Assembly: GCA_020744425.1 (NCBI GenBank) | Contig: JAGMUV010000022.1 | Coordinates: 62,001 to 126,000, forward strand | Reading direction: 5' to 3' | Origin: Dactylonectria macrodidyma | Lineage: Eukaryota; Ascomycota; Sordariomycetes; Hypocreales; Nectriaceae | Length of the DNA: 64,000 nt | In this document: piece by piece, positions 1 to 10,324 of the stretch | Numbering within the stretch: the first letter of the stretch is position 1 | Layout: each line of letters begins with the position of its first letter | Program-made: the position numbers and the translations under genes | Notes under the pieces: generated by a model | Database searches by the model: none | Told to the model about the DNA's origin: nothing | What the model saw: the letters and a program-made list of their open reading frames with translations, nothing else

Positions 1-1197
1 CATGACGATATCGCGATAGCCCGGGTGGTGGTGTTATAGGTAATGCAGCCAAATCAACAGGCATGAGCGGCGTACCCGGAAATCGCGAGCAAACTGCTGC
101 TAGAAGCGAGGGTCGCCCTCTATATTAGGAGGCCGCAGGAGTACGATATCTAGCTCTTCAGATAAGACTGGGAGCTCTTTAAATAGCCTACTAACGTTGC
201 GAAGAAAGTGGACAACGTGGCCGCGGTATTTATATTGAGCACTACATACCTGTAGGACCTTTATGTGTATGTGAATCCTAGCAATAAGCATCTCCTTAAC
301 CATCATTAGATTAGGTAGATTGCCGGGGACTTCCCCAAAGTCAAGGTTATTCGTAGTGCTAAAGAAATAGGGCTCGTTAGGGGCTCTCTCCCTATCTTAA
401 CTAATACAGCAGCTGCAGATTTATAAGCTATTTCTCTTTATATCGAACTAATGCTCCTGGCAACGAATGCAACTATACATCTTGTCATCATTCAGGGCAG
501 TATAGAACTCCCGCACAAGCGCCTGATCCTCCTCACTAAGGGCAGGCAAGTTAAGGTCCGCTATAAAAGGCAGATCAACCATCTGATTAAACTATCGCTC
601 TTGAGCATATGCGCCTTGACGCGTATAGCGGCCGTGACGATGACTCTGTGGCAGTAATGAAGGAGTGTTAGGGAACGATTCCCGTGGTATAGGCGTGCCT
701 AGCACAACAGGAGCCGTTGGAAGAGTGCCTTGAGAAATTGGCGTTTGAGGAATCGGCGTGCTCAGAACTACTGTTGGCAGGCTAAGGGTAGGAGGGATAA
801 GGGGAGGTCCCTCTACCGCGCTTGGGGTAGATGGACCTAGCAGAGGTCTAGGCAGTTCCTGGAGTATGGGCGCCAGGCCATGGAATAAAGCAGGTATGGC
901 AGGAGGTTGTGAGCCGTTTATAGACGCGGGCGTTGGCGCAGCCCGCCTTGGAGGCGTCAATTTAGCCAGCGAATCGGTCCTCTTTATGGCTCTGCGTGGC
1001 GATAGCCTTGAGGCGATATTCCGCATGGCGGCAACAGCGGCTCGGGATTCGGTTACCCGTTCCTTTTGGCGTGCCCTACAGCTACTACACTGTCCTGTAA
1101 ACTTCGTAGGGTCCTTGACGCTTCGAAATTCGACTTCGGGCAGGTCTTGCTTGCAGGTACGGCAGTTCCGAACTGCCCGGGGTATATCGTTCTCCAT
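1..1197 (-). pseudogene. Helitron A Rep/helicase N-terminal region, with in-frame stops
   Basis: Reading starts at the ATG at 1197 with a Cys-rich head (CRTC then CSSCRAR), followed by a low-complexity Pro/Thr-rich linker. After a stop near 592 the same protein continues as a second Cys cluster (CIRC, CSCC) and a DUF6570-like domain containing the motifs NNLDFGEVP and EMLIARIHIHIKVLQ (about 100-350). DUF6570 is known to precede the Helitron_like_N/Rep domain in fungal Helitrons. At least five stops interrupt the frame. Most are TAG or TAA where Gln or Trp would be expected, consistent with C-to-T/G-to-A mutation. The product is therefore not expected to be made whole. Confidence 0.75.
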
Positions 1198-1766
1198 CTG
1201 GCCGTATATCTATCTACCTCTTATCCACCTAGACTGCTGAATATCGCTTGGGCAGGGAGACTTTGCCCTGTGCAAGTGAGTTATCTGACAGCCCATAAGT
1301 CCAATGCTGTGATAGATCTCGATAGGGAGGTTGTCTTTAAGGATACTGCGCTGTTTGCCCGGAGGCAGGATGACCGGGGAATGTCGAGGGGTGGGTTGGC
1401 TATGGAGGTGATATGTGAGCCTAGAGACTGTTAGTAACTGATGGATTTGGTAGATTTGACGGGAAAGGGAAGCAGCCGCCGGCGGTGTAAGGGGCACAGG
1501 GCTTGTTCAGCCAGAATCTTGCTTAGAAACCCAACGTTGATTGCATTGAAGAAAAGAAGAACCTGAAAGCTCTTCGAGAGCTTGCCAAGCTAGCTAGTTA
1601 CCTAGTCAACGCTCAGGGGTTTGTAACATGGCCTTCACTTAGTGGCGTCATTTCAGCAGCCGACCAATTCCAGCACGAGTTGAGTACAGGCCAGGCCAAT
1701 TAGCCAATCAGAGGAGGTTTTATGCTCTTCTTTCTGACTGAGTAAAACGCCCTTCGGGCTGAATAA
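1..1766 (-). mobile_element. Helitron family A, copy 1 (5' part, truncated by the window start)
   Basis: This is the 5' part of a rolling-circle Helitron read on the minus strand. It aligns along its length with a second copy ending at 33710. The two copies share the same terminal stretch and diverge right after it (after 1766 and after 33710), which places the element's 5' end within a few bases of those positions. The shared end carries a short hairpin, GCCC-TTC-GGGC (plus strand, about 1750-1760). The N-terminal part of the Rep/helicase protein is encoded at 1-1197. The rest lies outside the window. In-frame stops make this copy non-autonomous. The exact terminus (TC versus TTC) cannot be fixed without an empty site. 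Confidence 0.75.
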
Positions 1767-2556
1767 TAAGACAAACCTTTCGATTTCATAGAAGCAAGGT
1801 CAGCCAACTTTTGAATAAGAAACTCTATTGTAATTTCATAAACCAGTTTCTAAGAAGTCTTAACTTAAGAAAAGGGTTAAGGGTGGTGGAGAAATCTCCT
1901 GGCGCCATGTGGCTCTATAGCCACCTATTAAGCGGTTCTACCTAAACAGTCAGCTCAAGGACTGTGTTGAGTTGGCAGAGTTTGGTGCTAATGTTTGGAG
2001 CCTTTAGTAGGCCCCTGAGAGGCCAACTATTTATGCCAACTCCTGCGATCCCGGGAACACGGCACCACGAAAGCCTAGTCAGCTGCAGACGCAGGGCATG
2101 ACACACACTCACAAATACACACAATATACATGATCAAGTCAACTGAGTGCCACGCTAGCTTTCTGACAGATCCCCCTGCTGAAAAATAGAATTTACGCTA
2201 GCGTAGGGCAGATGCTGCTGCTTAGCTCTTGGCGGCTTTCTAAGTCCGGCAGATACTCGTTCGCCTTCAGGAACCTGCCAGTGGAGTGGATTACGTTAAA
2301 GTGGAATGGATGTAGTGGGTGTTTCGGATCTGCGGGAACATGGTCCACCTCCCAGGGCCTGGGTGCTCGTCCAAGGTATTGGGTCCACCGAGCCAAGGGG
2401 AATGCGTCCCCAGGTTTTTACATATGTGGGACGCTCCACTCCAGCTCAGGCCCACCAGGATTCGAATCTTTTCAATTTATCATCAATCCTTTGTCGTATT
2501 TCTTTACTTCCATATTGCCTGCATATAATCCCCTGCTGATTCATCCTGGTGGCATT
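1767..2556. other. Intergenic, no gene recognised
   Basis: Between the Helitron end and the rhodopsin-domain gene I see no supported coding sequence. A CA-rich run lies near 2100-2130. A minus-strand open frame at 2193-2396 has no recognisable domain. The last 100-200 bases are the likely promoter/5' UTR of the gene starting at 2557. Confidence 0.5.
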
Positions 2557-3928
2557 ATGGCCGTCGATAACTGGTCTCATCAGCTTCAGGCTGTCTGTTA
2601 TACTTTTCTCGTGACGGCGGTGATATCTACCCTGCTGCGATGTTATGTGCGGGTTCGCGTAATTAAGGACTTTGGGGTTGACGATTGGTGCATGGTAGCA
2701 GCTCTTGTAAGTACAATTAATGGAAATATTGAATCATGCTGAAGAGTGACCACCAGATCTCGTTCATCCTATTCATTACATGCGCCCTGATTGGAGAACA
2801 ACATGGCATCGGTCGACACCTTGTGGACCTGGAGCCTGAAGATATTGAACAAGCCGTAAAGGTAAGCAGGCATGCATCGTCACAGCCACTTGACTAATAA
2901 GACAGTACTGGTGGTTGTGCTCTCTATGGTTCTCCACCACTATGATTGCGGCTAAAACAAGCATCGGCTGCTTCCTCCTCCGAATCACCGTCCGAAAACT
3001 TGACGTCTGGATTCTCTACGGCGTCATTATAACGACTGTCTGCACTGGCACCGTCTTCTTCTTCGCCAAACTCTTTCAGTGCAAACCCATCTCCTTCTTC
3101 TGGAATAAGAACCAGTCCGGCACATGCCTTAGCGGCGATTTTGTTATCATCTTTACATATATCTACGGCGGGTTTAGTCTTATAACCGACCTTATGTGCA
3201 CCATCCTGCCAATGGTTGTGGTTTGGAAGCTTAACATGGAAAGGAAGGCCAAGATTGCTCTCATTCCTATTTTGGCCATGGGCTGCGTGTAGGTCCCCTC
3301 AAGACAGTGTCGATATCGTAAACTAACAAGAACAGTGCGAGTGCAGCCCTAATCGTCCGTTTCTCATTTATCAAAGAGTATAAAAACCCAGACTTTCTCT
3401 GTAAGTCAACGCACCCAACACCCGCCTACCCAACGCTGTCTCACGCACCCAGGGGCAACTTATGGCATCGGTATCTGGTGTACAACAGAACAAGGCCTCG
3501 CTGTTACCGCGGGCAGCCTTGCAACGCTACGGCCGTTGCTTCTATTACTCGGCCAGAAGCTTGGCATATCGACGTCGGGGCCGTCTGTGTTGCAGGATAC
3601 AGATCAGCCAATCGCCTCAGGGGGGAGAATGGGAAGCTTAAAGGGTGCCAACGGTAGTGGGAATAAGCATCGCAGCCTTTTTAGCCTCACTACATTCACA
3701 CGGCAGGACGACCCAGATAGCCACGGAGGAGACAGCGAGGCAGCGTACGCTCGGCAGAACCATTCCGACGGGCCGTCGTCGATGGACGAGGGCGTGTCTG
3801 TGTGGACATCGCGGGGGAGCGCCCATAACGAGAGTGAGGAAGAGCTGACAGGGGGGGACAAACGTTTGAGTGTTCCAAAGCGTATCGCCAAAGTGACTAC
3901 TTTTACGGTTAATGAGGATCGAATCTGA
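2557..3928 (+). CDS. Seven-TM fungal rhodopsin-domain (SAT4/PTH11-like) integral membrane protein
   Basis: Five exons join into one 392-residue frame: 2557-2706, 2757-2861, 2906-3288, 3336-3400, 3453-3928. The four introns are 44-52 bp with GTAAGT, GTAAGC, GTAGGT and GTAAGT donors, and CTAAT/CTAAC branch sites in two of them. The product has the architecture of the fungal rhodopsin family: a short extracellular N-terminus, TM1 in exon 1, the DDW motif before TM2, the YWW motif at the start of TM3, a FQC(K)P motif after TM4, and TM5-TM7 ending in WCTTEQGLAV and SLATLRPL. A soluble Ser/Gly-rich tail of about 110 residues follows. Members are plasma-membrane proteins of mostly unknown ligand; some PTH11-type relatives act in surface sensing. 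The ATG at 2557 is chosen because it begins immediately before TM1. No lesion is visible, so this gene looks intact despite the adjacent Helitron. Confidence 0.88.
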
Positions 3929-4685
3929 GATACAAAGGGATGGGATCTGGACACATGACGGGTTGGGATCTAATATATGAACGATTGCTACAGAATGCCA
4001 CAGCTTTATAGCGAGAGGCTTCAGGCCGTTAACTTACCCTTGATATGATCCTACATGCTGCCTGTGGCGTCAAATGTAGGGGGCTCAGGCTTTGACTTGG
4101 GATACGGAAGCTCTATGGCTTTTATTGATTGGTCAGTCGCGGGAGCAATCCGAGTCCCCTTCTGCCTCCGCCCACATTGCAATTGAAAAATGAATGAATT
4201 GTGCTCTACTTCTTCCTCCACACATTGGCCCTCGTTTTGACTGCTTTTTCGCCCAACTTCTCTGTTGCTTTATAGCTCCCCGTGGTGCCCAAGTACCATG
4301 CACAACTTGTCAATAAATAGGCCCACTGCTCGAGGTCCTTTTCTGGCGCCCACGGAGAAGCTCGAACCGAGTTCGCCTGCATCAAATCAGTTCCGCAGTC
4401 GAACATGATTCCACGATTCATTTCGGTTCCTGTCCCCGCTGATGAAGCGCAAATAATTTCAGTGGTGCCGTGCCGCATGCACCCTTGTCCGGCGCAATGA
4501 TGAAAGTCACTGCGGAAGCCAATCGGCGCTCTCCCGCTGCTGAACCTATATCACTTGTCCACCCTCCTGTATTGCTAGTCTAATGGGTGCCCGACGTTAA
4601 CCCCATCCGGTATGGCCCAAGTCGGCAGTCACCTGACAACCCCGCCCGCCAAGCAGCTATAAAGCGCCTAGAGTTAAACTGAGCA
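3929..4685. other. Intergenic with a small unproven reading frame
   Basis: Apart from the TPR-like scrap on the minus strand at 4206-4478, I see nothing coding here. The last 200 bases would be the promoter of the ankyrin gene. Confidence 0.4.
4206..4478 (-). pseudogene. Possible TPR-repeat scrap of an NLR-type protein
   Basis: A 90-residue open frame whose C-terminal half (YLLTSCAWYLGTTGSYKATE followed by KLGEKAVKTRANV) resembles one TPR unit of the NB-ARC/NACHT-TPR proteins common in ascomycetes: a leading LL-n-WYL helix, G-Y/K-A-E turn and a second helix ending in a basic stretch. The N-terminal third has no TPR character and ends abruptly at a start codon, so the frame is likely the remnant of a larger gene or chance similarity. 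It lies 207 bp from, and divergent to, the ankyrin gene. I rate this as weak. Confidence 0.25.
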
Positions 4686-5591
4686 ATGTACTCTAAAGGT
4701 CTATTGCAATCATTCGGCCCTGTGTCGACAAATATGGGTGCTCCCAACGCCATTGAATCCCTCAATCTAAACGATAGGGTTGATCGGTCTGCCCTTTCAT
4801 ACGCAGCCGAAAAGGGAGACCTATCAACTATTTCCTGTCTCCTGGAGACTAACAGTCATATCATCGGCATCGATAGCAAAGACAATACTGGATCAACTGC
4901 ACTATCGTATGCTGCAAGGATGGGTCATACCGAGATTGTTGAGCTCCTGCTCTCATGCCCCGGGGTGAACGCAGACTCCCCGGACGAGAATGGTTGGACA
5001 CCGTTATCATGGAGTGCACGATATGGTGATGAGAAAGTGGTTCAGATGCTGTTAAACCACAAAGACGTTACCACTAACCGCGCGGATAACGATGGTATGA
5101 CACCGCTCATATGGGCAGCGCTGAAGGGTCAAACAAACATTGTACGTGCGCTCCTTAACACTGGTCGAGTCGACATCAACCTTTACGATCATAGAGGCCG
5201 TACGGCCTTGTCGTATGCCGCGGAGAGAGACTGGGCGTCCGATACAGTTGAGCTGCTCCTTGAAAGCAAGGGGGTTGATGTCGATAGGGAGGACAATGCT
5301 GGCCGTTCGCCCTTGTCTTGGGCAGCGGAGGAACAGGCTGTGACTAATGTACGCATGCTATTACAGCAGGATGATGTGGATCCAAACTCAAGGGATAACG
5401 AACAGCGAACTCCATTGTATTGGGCAGTTTATATGGCGGCAGAGGGTGTGGTAACATTATTACTGGAGAATGACGAAGTTAATCCTCTAGCGGAGAGTCT
5501 AGATCAGGAGACACCTGTGTTGTTGGCTGAGATTTTCAAGCAAGAACGAGTTCTAAAACAGCTTAAAGAAAAAATCGATAGAATTACTTAG
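4686..5591 (+). CDS. Ankyrin-repeat protein
   Basis: A single uninterrupted 301-residue frame made almost entirely of ankyrin repeats. About seven units are seen, each with the signature G-x-T/S-x-L-x-x-A-A/S-x-x-G followed by V-x-x-LL (SALSYAAEKGD, TALSYAARMGH, TPLSWSARYGD, TPLIWAALKGQ, TALSYAAERDW, SPLSWAAEEQA, TPLYWAVYMAA). A short Lys/Glu-rich helix ends the protein. Ankyrin repeats bind proteins; the partner is unknown. In fungi such arrays often form the C-terminal half of NACHT/NLR incompatibility-type proteins, and the array here begins almost directly at the start codon, so this could be the detached repeat domain of a larger gene. An upstream in-frame nucleotide-binding domain is not visible. 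Start at 4686 or the in-frame ATG at 4734 are both possible. Confidence 0.75.
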   Translation: MYSKGLLQSFGPVSTNMGAPNAIESLNLNDRVDRSALSYAAEKGDLSTISCLLETNSHIIGIDSKDNTGSTALSYAARMGHTEIVELLLSCPGVNADSPDENGWTPLSWSARYGDEKVVQMLLNHKDVTTNRADNDGMTPLIWAALKGQTNIVRALLNTGRVDINLYDHRGRTALSYAAERDWASDTVELLLESKGVDVDREDNAGRSPLSWAAEEQAVTNVRMLLQQDDVDPNSRDNEQRTPLYWAVYMAAEGVVTLLLENDEVNPLAESLDQETPVLLAEIFKQERVLKQLKEKIDRIT

Positions 5592-5869
5592 CAGTTACGT
5601 AGGGAATGAGCTCCTAAAAGACTGGTTGCTATTGCGGATACACTACCATCCCTGAACATCCCACTAAGTAGGTAAAGGGCTTGACACGGAGCGCCTATGA
5701 GCCGATGCCATGCTGGATAGGGATCCGCCTGCGCCCTACGGAGAACAGTTGCCCGCAGGTAGCATGTAGATAGTAGATTCTATCTCAGCGACATGGGGGT
5801 CGATTTGCCACCCATCCGGTCTTTTGTTTTTTAGTCTTCAACATCCTCCTCCGATCCACGAACCGACGT

Positions 5870-6138
5870 ATCAGTATGGTCCGTATGGCGAGGGGCTCCT
5901 TCGGCAGACTGGAACGGTTCTATGGACACCTGACGGCGGACCGCCTAAGAGTAGCCCAGGAAGAGATGCGAGAGACAAGGACCACGACGGATCCGGACAT
6001 ATCATTCTTGCTTCGCGAATTATCTATCTTTGGCCACGCACAGCCGCTCTCCAACGAAGCTCGACTCTTGATGCGGAGGAAGATACAAGCAGTTAACATT
6101 TGGACCGGTATGCCGGCCATTTGGATCACCTTTAACGA
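5870..6138 (+). pseudogene. Helitron_like_N fragment (solo relic)
   Basis: The plus-strand frame reads FGRLERFYGHLTADRLRVAQ, then LLRELSIFGHAQPLSNEARL, then MRRKIQAVN...PAIWITFN. This parallels, block by block, the start of the Rep domain of the Helitron at the right end of the window (KLTPERLREAQ, LMKELSLYGSWHPLLNESRL, MRRKIW-like, TAIWFTLNPNDI). Similarity stops abruptly after AIWITFN near 6138, where NPNDI should follow. It is therefore a short orphan fragment of a Helitron, in opposite orientation to the others in this window, without catalytic motifs. Confidence 0.65.
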
Positions 6139-7544
6139 GATATCAGTCGCGCTCCGCGCTCTGGACCATGAGATCAGTCAAGTGTCATTCTTGATATTCA
6201 TTATCATATTTGAAGTTAAGTCCCAGTTCCAATTTTAGTCCTAGCGACGGCGTGCCTTCCGATGGCGACGTTTCGTAATTGCTGGTGCAGGCGCGTCGTC
6301 GTCAATAACTTTCAATATCTAGTGGCTACCTCCCGAGTGCCGAGCATTGGAGTCAGCTGTAGTGTGATCGACGGTCGTGATTCATAGCTGTCAGGACTGT
6401 TGTGGTGAAGCGAGCTTAAACTATCCATAGCTTAGCGTCATGGCCATATGGGGCTAGTCCTCCCAGACGGAATAAATTTCATTCATAGGGTCGAGCGCTC
6501 CCCCACTGAGTCAATTCTTGATGTCAAGCTATCTAGTATGATCCCTAAACCCAATATCCAGCCAGCATGAGCGAATATCCAGATGCGCAGGGTCCAAAGC
6601 TTGAAGTATAATCTCTTGGAGGAGGTTCAGGGTTTTTTAGAGAGTTTCCTGACTGAAGGTATTTTTGAGATTATGAGATTGGAAAAGCATTTGAGGATCT
6701 TTGAAGTATGGAACTGGTTCCCCTGACCGATTTAAGATCCGGGATGAATTGGCATTCTTGAAGACTGATTGCTAGAAAGGCATTAAGTATTGGGCCGGAA
6801 TCGCATATCGGAGGTGTAAAGATCGACTCTTATCCTCTGCTCTCTATCGCTTATTGCCTGGTTTCTCCTGGAATGAACGAGACCTGGTATATGCGATTTC
6901 GTATGTTCGGGGTATCTCCTGCAGGGTCGGTCCCGAAATTGTTTTGTAGGCTGCTAGAATAATGATTTGGTTATAAAGGCCTTTCTGCCGTTCAAGGGTC
7001 AGGGCATTCTTAATTGTTAAGGTGCTCTGATTTGAGTTGCAAGCAGTATGGGGAAAAAAGAGGAAGATGGAGAAGTAAATACATCCTGTGTTGAATGCGC
7101 TAAGAAGAATGTGCTTTGTCTTCGCTAAGTGAAGTCCGTGAGGCTGGATTACCTGATCGGTGGAAAGATTGAGAGCAGGAGATAGAAGAAAAGAAAGTCG
7201 AAAATCGTTAGGCGGTCGAATCGCCTGAAGGCCCGTTCCCCTAACCAAATGCTATTAATGTCCCACTGTCGTGCTATTGAAACCCGTGAATGTAAAAGCG
7301 GCGCTTGTGACTTTCGGAAGGATAGAGACTGGGTTGGCTGATCTAATAGAAAGCTTCGCTATTGGTGAAAATAGTCGCTGGTATTATAGGAGCGACTGTC
7401 GCCGAAGACCGTTGAGAGGGGCGGAAGGAAGTTCTGTAGATGCTGAGTGACCTCTCGAAGGGTTTGAGTGTGTTCTGATTCGTTTGCTTCGACCAAGTTC
7501 AGACCTATAGCGAGCCCTCTTAGTATCGTATGTTCAACGAAACT

Positions 7545-8160
7545 TCAATTGTTGTTTCCGAACTTATAATCATATGTTGGGCCGAAGGAATAGCGGAACA
7601 CCTGGTTATATACTGCGCTACTACGCTCAATAAATTCGGGGTTATCATGGATTCCTTGTGTGCATAGAGCTTGAATGAAATATGCGAAGGCAGAGATACC
7701 TGACCTATGTTGAGAGATCCGTGGGGGAAGAGCCCTAGGTTGGTGCCTTGGGGGGGCAGCCAGCAACGAGTCAGAGTAACTGGGCTTTAGTAAGAGGAAT
7801 GGACGAGTGTTCTGGTGAGTGAGGTCAAGGTTGTTAGAATAGACGTTGGAAGAGGATAATGGCGCTAGAGGTACTGCTATAAAGCTTGTCTTAGGTGCTG
7901 TTATTTGACTGTACTATTGTGGAAGCGGAGGCTGCGAGGGGAGCCCCGTTGATAGCGCCGCAGTCTCAATGGCGTGCGCTGCTGCAAGAGCCATTATAAC
8001 CGGAACTAATGATGTTACTTGAGTTTCTAGCGGAGCGGTACTACTTGTGAGCTCTTGGTCTCGGTATGCTAATAAGTTGCTGCCTGGGTACAGGGGAGTC
8101 TCGCGATAATTAAAGAGGCTCGTTTAGACTAGAGTTGAGTTAGAGGGTACTGTTAGACAT
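7545..8160 (-). pseudogene. Unrecognised degraded coding-like region
   Basis: Minus-strand frames join with one frame change and one in-frame stop into a Ser/Pro/Ala-rich polypeptide that begins MSNST near 8158, includes SNLLAYRDQELTSSTAPLET and IMALAAAHAIETAAL, and ends near 7545 with FGPTYDYKFG. Amino-acid use looks protein-like rather than random. I do not recognise the family; a retroelement gag-like product is one possibility. Low confidence. Confidence 0.22.
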
Positions 8161-9175
8161 TTGAGTTAGGGAAAAAAAAAAATTTAATAGAGAAAGCCTA
8201 ACCAGTGTGTTGGGCAGGGGGACAAGAGGGACACCACCACCCGAAGTGACGGATGCCGTAGGGTAGGCGGGATGAGTAGCAGAGCGAGGATGGACAAGAC
8301 TCGCAAAACAAAACAGACAAAAAGAGGACCAGAGCTGCAATCAAGCGGCTGGCTAGAAAATAAATCAGATATTCCAGTTAATCAAATAAATCTCATCATA
8401 ATGACATCAAAAACAATTCAATAACTCAAAAATAAAGGTGGGCAAGAACATTGTTGATTGCTATCTGTGTCCGAGTTGTCTCTGCCTTTTATCTCAGACC
8501 AACTCCAGTTATCCTTATCGATAGCCTTATCAAGACCGGCACTCAGATTGGCCGGCCAATTAAAAGTCCGGGTTATTCTAGCTAGTGGGCCCTCAGCCCC
8601 GACACACCAGGACTAGGCATAATCATATTTCCAACATTTGGGGGTATATCGTTAGTATTATTAATTAGGCAGACTATAGAGCAGTGCGAATAATCTTATA
8701 TATACTCAGTCTGTCGTTTTTGACGCTATTAAAGCCAGCGGTTCCTTATATGGCCCTGAGCGCGTGCTCTCTTTTCCTTAAGTGAAAGCGCCTGACGACC
8801 CATAATTTGAAAATGCAATAAAATATTTCTTTATACACGCTTTATTAAAGTATATGCCTTAATAGTCTTCTAAGGCGCAAACCTTTTTACTTTATTACTC
8901 TTTAATGACTGAGCTCTTCTATCCTACAGCCCCTTATATTTTAATTTCCCCCTAGTCCGTTAAATATACCCAATCGCTAACTGATATGCTTACTTTTATT
9001 TTTAATGCTTGCAGAAGCTAAATATTACGATCTACGAACATAAGACATTATGAGTGTCAATCTGTGATATTCATTAGACAAGAAATATTCAAAACATAAA
9101 GGAAATAAAGAGGCGTTTTCTAAGCTGAGGGTTAGACGTGCCCGGATTAATATTTATTGCAGTATCCGGATTCTG

Positions 9176-9202
9176 GCTTATCTTATCTTATCTTATCTTA
9201 TC
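9176..9202. repeat. Pentanucleotide microsatellite (CTTAT)n
   Basis: Five consecutive units of CTTAT/TTATC follow the GGATTCTGG segment. It lies about 270 bp beyond the 3' end of the minus-strand PaxU-like gene, in otherwise unannotated DNA. Confidence 0.9.
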
Positions 9203-9469
9203 AGGCGAATAGGGGTGCCGTGCTGTTTAACAGGGATAGTGTCCTATTTAAAACCGATGCGTACTAGTTCCTGGAAATCGATAAAAGTACTGTTCGTCCC
9301 AGACGTGATCTCATTGGCTGTGTCTGCCCGAACACAAGCGAAATCCGACACCCTAAACCCATCATTGATATCGACTACCGGTATCCCAAAAAGTTGTCAG
9401 CGGTTTGTACCGTCGCTAAATTGGCCTGCTCGTGGAACTGAAATATGAACCCGTGCATCTCTCTCGAGT

Positions 9470-10324
9470 TCAATGGCCCTCCCAGGTCTTCTGCACAGCC
9501 TCCCAATATCTGGCCTCATCCTTTCTTGAATGGGACACATGGGCCGATCCATCAAACTTCTCTCTTTTGACCTGTAAGCCTTTCTTTGCAGCCTCATCTG
9601 CATGCGCCTCGATAGCGTTGTAGTCAACCAAATCATCAGACTCGCTGTAGATGTACGTCCGGCGAACTTCCCCCCCAGCTTCATTGTGCGTCTTGCCCCA
9701 AAATGCCAGCCAATCCCTGTTGAATCCGATCGCAATCGAGGCTGCCCAATAGAAGCTGTACAGGTATATGAATGGCATCGCTAGGAGACGCTGCACGCTG
9801 TTGAAGCCGACTCGGAAGAAAGAAACTGTTGCGCTAAAGGTGATATTGCTGGGGCTCGAATCGAAGATGGTGACGTGCTCCGGGAGATGATGGTTCTCGC
9901 TGTCTCGCATTGACGAAGCGTATGCATTGCGCAAGGCTGAAATGCTGGATGAGCCACCGTTTGAGAAAATGTGAATCAGGATGCCTGGTTTGGAAGACGC
10001 CGATGACGCATCTGTAGGAAAGCAGGCTCTGATGACGGGAACCATGGGCTGGACGGCCTTGTCAATCAGCGGAGGATTGAAGAAAATACTGCTTGTGCTT
10101 TTCACCAGGAGGATCTGGGAGTATGGGCACAGCGACTTGTATCTGTTGACGTATTTGGCGATGTGAGCGTCCTGTGCATTAACCCAAGTTGCGATAATAA
10201 TCAGCTTCGGCGCAGCGGTGCCCTCTGCATCGGAAGACGGGGGGCGGTAGAGGAGAACCTCGGAGGATAGGCTCTCCATGAACGAGAGAGGCTTCTCCTT
10301 CGCTGGTTTCGATTTGGAGGCCAT
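9470..10324 (-). CDS. DUF829 / PaxU-like alpha/beta-hydrolase-fold protein
   Basis: A 284-residue intronless frame from the ATG at 10324 (MASKSKPAKEK) to TGA at 9470-9472. The start is the first ATG that leaves the DUF829 core intact; an in-frame ATG at 10453 would add an unlikely 43-residue leader. Family features seen: an N-terminal KLIIIATWVNAQDAHIAKYV block (usually KPLVVLLGWMGA), a central HIFSNGGSSS motif (nucleophile-elbow-like, residues about 135-145), then DSSPSN, a hydrophobic segment, and a C-terminal YSESDDLVDYNAIEAHADEA block followed by VSHSRKDEARYW. These are positions of the Ser, Asp and His of TMEM53/DUF829 proteins. PaxU is encoded in indole-diterpene clusters, but its role is not settled, and many DUF829 genes lie outside clusters. 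It is divergently transcribed from the MFS gene at 11188. No lesion visible. Confidence 0.85.
   Translation of the reverse strand: MASKSKPAKEKPLSFMESLSSEVLLYRPPSSDAEGTAAPKLIIIATWVNAQDAHIAKYVNRYKSLCPYSQILLVKSTSSIFFNPPLIDKAVQPMVPVIRACFPTDASSASSKPGILIHIFSNGGSSSISALRNAYASSMRDSENHHLPEHVTIFDSSPSNITFSATVSFFRVGFNSVQRLLAMPFIYLYSFYWAASIAIGFNRDWLAFWGKTHNEAGGEVRRTYIYSESDDLVDYNAIEAHADEAAKKGLQVKREKFDGSAHVSHSRKDEARYWEAVQKTWEGH

Larger units (their letters stand above)
6140..9469. other. Long stretch without a recognised gene
   Basis: No intact gene is supported. On the minus strand, frames around 6844-7248 and 7545-8160 look coding-like and mutually connectable by frameshifts. The stretch 7545-8160 starts with MSNS and includes TAPLETQVTSLVPVIMALAA, followed by a Ser/Pro-rich segment. 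This may be an eroded gag-like or unknown ORF, but I cannot name a family. The segment 8160-8180 has an A-run. The segment 8600-9060 is AT-rich and featureless. Confidence 0.4.

Noticed and set aside
1..1766. The Helitron piece at the window start as the missing 5' part of the Helitron at the window end
   Set aside because: Their DUF6570 blocks differ throughout, and the right-hand Helitron already encodes its own; they are different families.
2193..2396. A 67-codon minus-strand frame upstream of the rhodopsin gene
   Set aside because: No domain or family pattern, and it overlaps the probable promoter.
2425..2475. tRNA gene suggested by a B-box-like GGATTCGAATCT
   Set aside because: No matching A box or cloverleaf arms at the right distance.
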